The position numbers were made by a program, and so were the translations under genes. A DNA stretch of 64,000 bases. Source: Acidobacteriota bacterium (GTDB taxonomy: Bacteria; Acidobacteriota; Blastocatellia; RBC074). Positions 38,026 through 44,780 of the stretch are shown here, piece by piece (position 1 is the stretch's first letter; every line of letters starts with the position of its first letter). Location: contig JACPYM010000010.1 of NCBI GenBank assembly GCA_016196035.1, positions 1 through 64,000 on the forward strand. The letters are read 5' to 3'. The notes below the pieces were generated by a model. It was not told the origin of the DNA. It worked only from the letters and a program-made list of their open reading frames with translations, and did no database searches.

Positions 38026-39312
38026 TTATTTTGCCAAATAGTTCCGATGCACCCAGGCGTCATTGCGGGCGCGGTCACGCACCTCAAACACGACATTCTT
38101 TTCCGACTCGTGTTTGACCATCCGCGTGCGCGGCCGCAGCGTTTTCACTTCAGCTTTGCCACTCTCGGCATCGCGGAAAAAAGCCTGTGCCAGATCGGTC
38201 CTCACCGGTTCGAACTTTCCGCTTTCGTCAAATTCGGCAAAGGCCTCGACGGCACTGGCCTCCAGCAGTTTCGGCCACAGCTTTTTGAACAGCGCGTTTG
38301 ACGCATAAACATCGGCGCTGTTGAGCTGTCCGTTGATGGCGAAGACATAGCCGGTCACGTCCGGTTTGCCCGCGATGATCGCAGCGAGTTGGTTGACGTA
38401 ATCAGCAGAAGATTCCTTGACGTTTTTGTTTTCCAAGGTCAGTTGCAAACTCGTCGGCGAAGCTTGCGAAACGACCGCAGTCAAGCCTGATTGTTCGGCC
38501 AGCATCAAGCTCGCGCTGGGAGCAGAAAGCACGCCTTGACTGATCCTGACGGTATTCTGGCCTCTCTCGGCAGCGTTCATTGGCGGCACAGGTGTGGCAG
38601 GCGGCGGAGCAAACTGCCCCGCGCGGAAACCTGAAGCGCTGCCACCACCAGCCCCCATCGCTCTCCCGCCAGCCACGCCGCCCGGCACGCCTTTCGCCGC
38701 CACATAATTTTTCGCCAGCTTGGCCTGCGCCACGCTGACGTTTTCCCAAACCTCGCTTTGCGATTGCGAATTGCGCGCGGCCAGCTTCAGCCCTTTCGTC
38801 GCCAGCATCTTGTCCGAAGCGCTGAAGGCCGTCACCGCTTCCCGTCCGCGCTGGCTCCAGCGGCTGTGTTCAACGCAAAACGCATCAATCTGGATGCGAC
38901 CCGATTTTGGCGGCAGGATCAGGTCGAGCGCCAACACGCGGTCTTGCTGCCCGCCTTTGACGATGTCGCCGGCCTGCACAAAGACCTCTTCGGTCGAACG
39001 GTTTTGGATGGTCAGTTCGTTGACGTCGCCGGTCTCGCGCACGACGACTTTCTTTTGCCGCATGGCTTCCTGCAAGGTCAAATACGTCTTGCCGCCGGTT
39101 TGTCCTGCTTGATTCGCGCCGTGCACCAGAAAGACGCTCAGGTTCTTGTGCGTGAAGGGGCCTGAAAGCTTGTACGGCGAGTTTTGTGCTGCCGCGCCGG
39201 TGTTGGCAGTTGATTGCCCATTGCGTTGCTGGGCCTGTGATTGCGCCAAGCCGCCCAGCGCCAGACACACAGCGGCCAACGTGAATGCGAAGAACATCAA
39301 TTTTCGTTGCAT
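38026..39312 (-). CDS. Secreted DUF6569 (ARPP-1) domain protein
   Basis: A 428-residue protein with a signal peptide (MFFAFTLAAVCLALGGLA, cleavage near SQAQ). The body has two beta-rich blocks, NELTIQNRSTEEVFVQAGDIVKGGQQDRVLALDLIL-type sequence at about 100-160 and NQLAAIIAGKPDVTGYVFAINGQ at about 305-330, joined by a Gly/Pro-rich linker (about 215-255). This matches the ARPP-1/DUF6569 family, whose function is not established. No operon partner is present. Confidence 0.7.
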   Translation of the reverse strand: MQRKLMFFAFTLAAVCLALGGLAQSQAQQRNGQSTANTGAAAQNSPYKLSGPFTHKNLSVFLVHGANQAGQTGGKTYLTLQEAMRQKKVVVRETGDVNELTIQNRSTEEVFVQAGDIVKGGQQDRVLALDLILPPKSGRIQIDAFCVEHSRWSQRGREAVTAFSASDKMLATKGLKLAARNSQSQSEVWENVSVAQAKLAKNYVAAKGVPGGVAGGRAMGAGGGSASGFRAGQFAPPPATPVPPMNAAERGQNTVRISQGVLSAPSASLMLAEQSGLTAVVSQASPTSLQLTLENKNVKESSADYVNQLAAIIAGKPDVTGYVFAINGQLNSADVYASNALFKKLWPKLLEASAVEAFAEFDESGKFEPVRTDLAQAFFRDAESGKAEVKTLRPRTRMVKHESEKNVVFEVRDRARNDAWVHRNYLAK

Positions 39313-39657
39313 ACTTCCTCCCTGCCGAGAAAACAGGTTGCGAACACAGACAGCCCGCGCGCGCCTGCAAAAGCGGACTTGCCCAAGATGGATGATGAGA
39401 TGCGCAAGCGGGAGTTGGCGCCCACGCGCGTTGGGTTGTGTGAAGTTTGCGGGAAGTGTTTGCGCATGTCTGCCGCTCAGACACGCGCGCTGAAAAACAG
39501 TTCACCGCGCCCAGTTGGAATTTCAGTTGGCGCTTGGTTGAACAGCTTCTATCGGCCCGATGTGGTTTGAACAATCGAGCAGACGCTTCTTGCATGGCTT
39601 TTGTTCCGAGCGGTGGAAATTGGTGGTGAGGGGCAGAACGTATAGCGAACCTAAATC
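39313..39657. other. Spacer upstream of the DUF6569 gene
   Basis: No gene or clear signal is seen beyond the promoter-side region of the minus-strand gene; the sequence has no convincing coding frame. Confidence 0.4.
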
Positions 39658-39724
39658 GGTTGTGGAACAAGATGGTATCTTGTTCCGCTGAATTAGGAAA
39701 AAGATACCATCTTGTTCCACAACC
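39658..39724. repeat. 24-bp inverted repeat whose arms are themselves palindromic
   Basis: Arms 39658-39681 and 39701-39724 are perfect complements with a 19-base loop. The left arm carries the start of GGAACAAGATGGTATCTTGTTCC (a near-perfect palindrome at 39664-39686), so alternative cruciforms are possible. Confidence 0.8.
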
Positions 39725-39828
39725 CAATCACATTTCCCATAGCGTTGTATGGTCGTGACGTGTAGCGGCAAGCTGATTTTAGCCCGGTGTTTCAAAGCTT
39801 TGTCATTACCTAAACCTTGCACGATTTC

Positions 39829-40063
39829 AGCCCGCGAACGCGGGCGGCAGCATAAAGCCTGGGGTGAAGGCGTTAGCCGAAACCCCAGGTCGTGCGCAAA
39901 ATTGAATTTTCCAGCCCACGAAGTGGGCGACAGACATTGATTGGCTGGCGACGCTCTGCCGCCCGCGTTCGCGGGCTTAGCTCATAATCGCCAATGTTCC
40001 CAGGGTTCCGCGCGCTGGCGCGCTGCACCCTGGGCTTTATGCTGACGCCCGCATTCGCGGGCT
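39829..40063. repeat. REP-like palindrome cluster
   Basis: Four short GC-rich palindromes of the AGCCCGCGAACGCGGGC type lie at 39829-39850, 39912-39933, 39957-39977 and 40043-40063. The first and last are the outer ends of two larger copies (39829-39889 and about 40000-40063) in opposite orientation, sharing GCATAAAGCC and a CCTGGGG/CCCCAGG hairpin. This is the layout of a BIME-type element. No RAYT transposase is in the window. Confidence 0.78.
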
Positions 40064-40184
40064 AAAAACCAAGGCGCACGTTTCGCGCATAAGTTTGGGT
40101 AACGACAAGGCATTGAAACATCCGGCTACAATCAGCCGCCGCGCTGTGGCGAAGCAGTCAAGCCCGCCTTCCATTTTGCACACG

Positions 40185-41624
40185 TTATTCCGCCAGCCAC
40201 CGCAGCGCCGCCGCTTCGTCTTGTTCGATGGCGAGTTCGACGGCGCGTTTGGCGGATTCAAGGATTGAATTGGATTGCTGCCGTAAGGCGAATGACTGTT
40301 GGATCATTTTGCTGATTCGCGCCTGCAAATCGCTAGTTGCGGACGATGGCGCGTAAACCAGAAAACGGCCAATTTGATGCGGGTAAAGTTCCAATTGCCC
40401 GGAAGAGCCGCACTGATATTTTTCGCTCTGCATTTGCCCGGCAATAGAGTTGAGGTAGAGCATCAGATAGTACGGATCGCAAAGTTCGTGGCTGACTCGG
40501 ATCATGGTTACGTGATTATCCGCCACGGCTGGCAAGTCGTGATCGTAGATTGAGGCGCGCCCTAGTGTGCCTCGCCCTGTGCCGTTGATAAGCACATCGT
40601 CGCGTTGCAAACGGCCCTTGCTGGTTTGGGTGGTTTGGTAAAACTCCAGACTGGTGCATTCGGATTCGTCTAGTAAAACGCCGTGAGGCCGAACAGCTTT
40701 GCTGGCGATGACGAAGACCTTGCCGCCTTCGACGAACTCAGGTTGCACGCCGCGATGGATCTCTTCGCGGCAAAGAGTCAGCAACTCGACCGCTCCTTTC
40801 TTGCTCAACCGGATTGCCAGTTCTTGATGGCGCGGCTCGTAAAATTCAGCGTCGAGCCGTTCACCATTGGTGAATACTTCTTTGAACGATTTGATCGCGC
40901 TCTGTTCGTCCGGCGGCTGCCAGTCGCGCAAGCCCAGTTCCGCCAGCAGCAGGCGTTCGGCGTCGGCGTAGAGGGCTTGGCTTTGTACCAGTTTCTGATG
41001 GGCGGCTTTGAATACTTGTTCAACTCGAGTTTGAAAGCCTTCTGATTGAATCGGAATTAATAGCTTTTCGAGTTGCCAGATAAACGTATGTTGTTGAACG
41101 CTCCCGACTGGCAAGCGCCTCATCTGCGCTTTGCCATGCTCGCTACATAGAAAAGTACAAAGGAAGTACGGATTTAGACCTGAGGATGTCGTGATCTTTG
41201 CAATGTCTTGATTGGAATTAACAGGGTAATGCCAATCGTTCATTGCAACCGCCGCATTGCCCACTGTACCGGACATTGTAAGCAAGACCATTCCCGGTCG
41301 GACTTCAGATTTCCAAAGTAACGCGTTTGCAGCTTCGTCTATGTAAAGGCAATCGTTGAAGTCAACGACTCCATCTTTGATATTTTGCCCGCGTAAGAAA
41401 GGGGTTCCGTTTTCAAGGTAGTCAATCTCATTGCAGAGGGAATAGGCTCCAAAGCTCTTGATACTTTTACGCAAGCCCAAGAGATAAGACCAAGGCTTGC
41501 TCTTAATGAGTTTTTCATTCGCAAGAAATTCTTTCTGGTAGTAGTCGCTGTCGAGCCTAAGCACATCATTTTCACGCAAAACTTCACTCAACCTCATTTC
41601 AGCAACTTCTAGCCCGTCCAACAA
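40185..41624 (-). CDS. Restriction-modification specificity subunit (S subunit)
   Basis: A 479-residue protein with two target-recognition halves, each followed by a helical spacer. PFLRGQNIKDGVV and MVLLTMSGTVGNAAV mark the first half; RGVQPEFVEGGKVFVIASKAV and DDVLINGTGRGTLGRASIY mark the second. Helices rich in Leu/Gln lie at about 205-235 and at the C-terminus. It would direct the upstream methylase to a bipartite DNA site. The first codon is uncertain: family members begin with (P)FDEAKYKALLDGLE, which is present just upstream in frame but lacks a start codon, so TTG at 41624 or a frameshift from the methylase gene is needed. Confidence 0.82.
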   Translation of the reverse strand: MLDGLEVAEMRLSEVLRENDVLRLDSDYYQKEFLANEKLIKSKPWSYLLGLRKSIKSFGAYSLCNEIDYLENGTPFLRGQNIKDGVVDFNDCLYIDEAANALLWKSEVRPGMVLLTMSGTVGNAAVAMNDWHYPVNSNQDIAKITTSSGLNPYFLCTFLCSEHGKAQMRRLPVGSVQQHTFIWQLEKLLIPIQSEGFQTRVEQVFKAAHQKLVQSQALYADAERLLLAELGLRDWQPPDEQSAIKSFKEVFTNGERLDAEFYEPRHQELAIRLSKKGAVELLTLCREEIHRGVQPEFVEGGKVFVIASKAVRPHGVLLDESECTSLEFYQTTQTSKGRLQRDDVLINGTGRGTLGRASIYDHDLPAVADNHVTMIRVSHELCDPYYLMLYLNSIAGQMQSEKYQCGSSGQLELYPHQIGRFLVYAPSSATSDLQARISKMIQQSFALRQQSNSILESAKRAVELAIEQDEAAALRWLAE

Positions 41625-41653
41625 AGCCTTGTACTTCGCTTCATCAAACGGGC

Positions 41654-43045
41654 CTACCGAAAAAAAGAGAGCTTTTCCTTCTTGGCAAACTCGATGAAGG
41701 CCTCGGCAATGCCGTCTTGCGTCTTGCCGTCAGTGTTGAACAGGTCGTGCTCCACAATCGGGTGCTGGTAGTCGTCGAGCAGCCGCGCGCCGTTGCGCGT
41801 CTCATAAATCTTCTCGCCCGAGTTGTCCTTGCCCGGTTTGCGCTGGGTGGCGAAGAAGATGTTGTAATCGTCACGGCGCGGGCAATAGCTACCGGATTGC
41901 TTATCGTCATTCCACTTCTGCACAAAGAGCACGCTAGTTTTGGTGCCGGTGTGCGGTTTGAAGGTGTTGCCGTGCAGCCCGACAACGGCCAGGATGCGGC
42001 AGCGTTCGGCGATGAATTCGCGGATGCGTTTGTCCGAAGAGTTATTGAAACGGCCTTGCGGCAACACGACCGCCATGCGCCCGCCGGGTTTCAGGAAATC
42101 CAGATTGCGTTCGATAAACAGGATGTCGCGCCCGACGGCGGATTCATTCTTGCCGTTGCCCTTGCGCCCCAATTCATATTTCGCCAGCATCCGCGTCTCT
42201 TTGATGTCACCTGCGAACGGCGGATTGGCGAGCAGCACGTCGAATTGAAAATCGCGGTAGCCGGTTTTGTCGCCGCGCAATCGCTTCAACCGTTTGAAGC
42301 CTTCGTTGTAGGTGTCGTTCCAATCCTCTTCGTCGGTGCGCTCTTCCCAGCGTTCGTAATCGAGCGTGTTCAAATGGAGCACGTTGGTCTGGCCGTCGCC
42401 CGCAATCAGGTTGAGCGTGCGCGCAACGCGGACGCTCTTCTCGTCAAAATCAATCGCAAAGACTTTCTCGTTGACGTACTTCTCGCAACGGCGCGGCTTC
42501 TTTTCGGCGGTGAACAAGTGGCTGGGTTCCTTGCCAAGATCAGCGTAAATCTGTTTCCAAACGTGAAAGATGCTGTGGACAGGGAAGCCCGACGAACCGG
42601 CGGCGGTGTCAATCAGGTATTCGTGCTCCTGTGGGTTGAGCATCTTCACGCACATATCAATCACGTAACGCGGCGTGAAATACTGACCCTTCTCGCACTT
42701 CGACGATTTGTTGACCAAGTATTCAAAGGCTTCGTCAATGACTTCCAGATTGGAGTTGAAGAACTTGACGTTTTGCAGCGAGGCGATGCAAACCGACAGA
42801 TGCGAACGAGTCAGCGCGATCTTGGTATCGGGTGAAAAGACGCCCTGCCATTCCTGCTTGGCCTCTTCAAACAAGGTCTGAATCTTCTCGCGCAACTGCG
42901 CCTCGCTCTGGCCGGTGTTGCGGAATTCGAGCAAGCGTTTCGCGTCGCGCGTGCCTTCGTATTCGTCATACAGCTTGGTAAAGATCAGCTTGAAGACCTC
43001 TTCAAACACGTCCACGCCCGCGTTGGCTAAAACCTCATCCTCCAT
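41654..43045 (-). CDS. N-6 adenine DNA methylase, C-terminal half of an interrupted nuclease-methylase gene
   Basis: 463 residues from the first available ATG. It has an HsdM-type helical N-domain, YFTPRYVIDMCVKML, an AdoMet motif I variant (DTAAGSSGFP) and the adenine-specific NPPF motif (LLANPPFAGD). The same frame continues upstream as QFRIADLIAHDKLTTEGKS to a TAA at 43124-43126, beyond which the nuclease domain lies in frame. It is followed by the S subunit gene. The last codons lie on a T7 run (41660-41666). A stand-alone methylase could still be made if translation restarts at 43045. Confidence 0.8.
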   Translation of the reverse strand: MEDEVLANAGVDVFEEVFKLIFTKLYDEYEGTRDAKRLLEFRNTGQSEAQLREKIQTLFEEAKQEWQGVFSPDTKIALTRSHLSVCIASLQNVKFFNSNLEVIDEAFEYLVNKSSKCEKGQYFTPRYVIDMCVKMLNPQEHEYLIDTAAGSSGFPVHSIFHVWKQIYADLGKEPSHLFTAEKKPRRCEKYVNEKVFAIDFDEKSVRVARTLNLIAGDGQTNVLHLNTLDYERWEERTDEEDWNDTYNEGFKRLKRLRGDKTGYRDFQFDVLLANPPFAGDIKETRMLAKYELGRKGNGKNESAVGRDILFIERNLDFLKPGGRMAVVLPQGRFNNSSDKRIREFIAERCRILAVVGLHGNTFKPHTGTKTSVLFVQKWNDDKQSGSYCPRRDDYNIFFATQRKPGKDNSGEKIYETRNGARLLDDYQHPIVEHDLFNTDGKTQDGIAEAFIEFAKKEKLSFFR

Positions 43046-43123
43046 TTCCAGAATCAGGTCGCACAGCGATTTGCCCTCAGTCGTCAGCTTGTCGTGTGCA
43101 ATCAGATCAGCGATGCGGAACTG

Positions 43124-43645
43124 TTAGTTGAGGATGTCGGCCAAGGTTTGCTTGGCCTTCGGCAGGTCGGTCAGGTCTTCAAAGAAGTTTGGGTCTTTGC
43201 GGTGGTAATAGGAAATCTGCCCGCCGTTCGTCCACACGCCGATGGGCGCGCCCGTCGCGTGGCAATACGATTTGAGCTGATCCTTGCCCTCTTTCAGCTT
43301 CGGCTTTTTGAGTTCGATGATGATGTAAGCCGAAGTCGGATGATCTTTGTCGAGGATGACAATGTCGGCTTTCTTCTTGTCCGCGCCCATCTGCACCGGC
43401 CATTCGACCGCCAGCCGGTCTTTTGCGTAGCCGTAGTCTTTGACCAAACGGCGCAAATAAAGCTGGCGCACAATCTCTTCCGGCGTCAACTTCAATTCCT
43501 TGCCGCGCACCAGACAGGGAACGAACTCAGCAGGCTTGCCCTTGAACTCTTTGACGATGATCGAAGTTTCAAAGGCTTTGATTTCGGTATCGGTGAACAG
43601 TGTGAGCGCGTAGTTCGACTCTTTGAGCAATTGACGATATTCCAT
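43124..43645 (-). CDS. HsdR N-terminal-type nuclease domain, severed from the methylase by a stop codon
   Basis: The 173-residue product matches the HSDR_N_2 domain. KADIVIL and YIIIELKKP supply the Asp and Glu-x-Lys of a PD-(D/E)xK nuclease. It stops at TAA 43124-43126, and the very next codons read on in the same frame into the methylase at 43045 (distance from start to start is exactly 200 codons). The undamaged protein would have about 664 residues, the nuclease-methylase layout of BcgI-type (type IIB) enzymes. No type I helicase subunit is present in the locus. Confidence 0.8.
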   Translation of the reverse strand: MEYRQLLKESNYALTLFTDTEIKAFETSIIVKEFKGKPAEFVPCLVRGKELKLTPEEIVRQLYLRRLVKDYGYAKDRLAVEWPVQMGADKKKADIVILDKDHPTSAYIIIELKKPKLKEGKDQLKSYCHATGAPIGVWTNGGQISYYHRKDPNFFEDLTDLPKAKQTLADILN

Positions 43646-43676
43646 CTTTCTTCCTAAAAGCAGTTTATGGGTCTGG

Positions 43677-44711
43677 TTAAACGGTCTTCGTCACCTTCGA
43701 TAACGAACGCGGCTGATCCGGACTCAACCCTTTCGCCTCCGCCAGCAACGCGGCGAACAACTGCGCGGGGATCACATACGGAATCGGCGAGAGCAGTTCG
43801 CTGATGAGTTGCGGGATTTTGATTGCGCGGGTGGCGGCTTTGATGGCCGCCGCTTCGCTGGAAATCACGACTGTTTCGCCGCCGATCTTTTTCAACCTGG
43901 CGAGCAATTCGAGTTGGCCTTTCAACGTCGGCCCCGGTGGCGCAAAGAGAAACGCCGGGAAGCCGCGATCCATCATGGCAATCGGGCCGTGCAGGAAGTC
44001 AGCGCCCGAAAAGCGTTCGGCCACGACATAGCAGGTCTCCATCAGCTTGATGGCGAACTCATAGGTGTTCGCGTAATGCAGCCCGCGCCCGACGACGACG
44101 CAATGATTCATATAAGCATAGCGTTCGACCATCGCGGCGACCTGCGGTTGCAGTTGCAACGTGGCCGCCGCGAGTGCGGGGATGCGTGCGACCTCTGCGC
44201 CTTTGCGCACGCCGCTCAGGGCTTCGGCCAGCAGGTGGAACATCAGCAGTTGGCCGGTGTAGGTCTTGGTTGCCGCGACGCTCTTTTCGCGGCGGGCGCG
44301 AATCAGGAAAGTCTCGTCGGCCAATTCGGCCATCGCCGATTCGGCTTCGTTGGTGATCGCGAGCGTGGTCGCGCCGCAACGTTTGGCGTTTTCGAGCACC
44401 AGGTTCACATCTGCGCCCGCGCCCGATTGCGAGATGCCGATGACCAGCGCCTCGCGCAGATCGAGCTTTGCCTGATAGATCGTATGCACGGCGGGCGCGG
44501 CCAGCGAGACCGGAATGCCGGTCGTGATTTCCAACAGGTAACGGCCAAACAGCGCCGCATTGTCAGAACTGCCGCGCGCGACTAGCACGATCAGCCGCGG
44601 ACGATTGGCGTTCAAGTGGGCGGCGAAGCGGGCGATTTTTTTGCTCTCTTGTTTGATTGTGCGTGCGAGCGCGTCGGGTTGCTGCTCGATCTCGGCCAGC
44701 ATTAGGGACAT
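43677..44711 (-). CDS. SIS-domain sugar-phosphate isomerase/deaminase (GlmS C-terminal-like)
   Basis: A 344-residue protein with two SIS domains. VLVARGSSDNAALFGRYLLE and VIGISQSGAGADVN form the first sugar-phosphate site, REKSVAATKTYTGQL follows, and HGPIAMMD and VISSEAAAIKAA are in the second. It lacks the glutaminase half of GlmS, so it resembles NagB-II or AgaS enzymes acting on glucosamine- or galactosamine-6-phosphate. The GH84 glycosidase gene upstream on the same strand would release such amino sugars, which supports the assignment. Confidence 0.82.
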   Translation of the reverse strand: MSLMLAEIEQQPDALARTIKQESKKIARFAAHLNANRPRLIVLVARGSSDNAALFGRYLLEITTGIPVSLAAPAVHTIYQAKLDLREALVIGISQSGAGADVNLVLENAKRCGATTLAITNEAESAMAELADETFLIRARREKSVAATKTYTGQLLMFHLLAEALSGVRKGAEVARIPALAAATLQLQPQVAAMVERYAYMNHCVVVGRGLHYANTYEFAIKLMETCYVVAERFSGADFLHGPIAMMDRGFPAFLFAPPGPTLKGQLELLARLKKIGGETVVISSEAAAIKAATRAIKIPQLISELLSPIPYVIPAQLFAALLAEAKGLSPDQPRSLSKVTKTV

Positions 44712-44780
44712 GGGTTCTCCGGTCGTCGGTAGTCAGTGGTTAGTGGTCAGTGGTCAGAAAATACGATCAGGTTTCGCTGA

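Noticed and set aside
37759-38041. Short reading frames on both strands across 37759-38041
   Set aside because: They arise only because the 37-bp inverted repeat lacks stop codons; no ribosome-binding site or domain is present.
38200-38215. GGTTCGAAC resembling a tRNA T-loop
   Set aside because: It lies inside the DUF6569 coding sequence, with no acceptor stem or anticodon arm at the right distances.
40185-43645. Complete type I restriction-modification system
   Set aside because: Only an HsdR-like nuclease domain is present, with no helicase/translocase; the layout fits a BcgI-like enzyme better.
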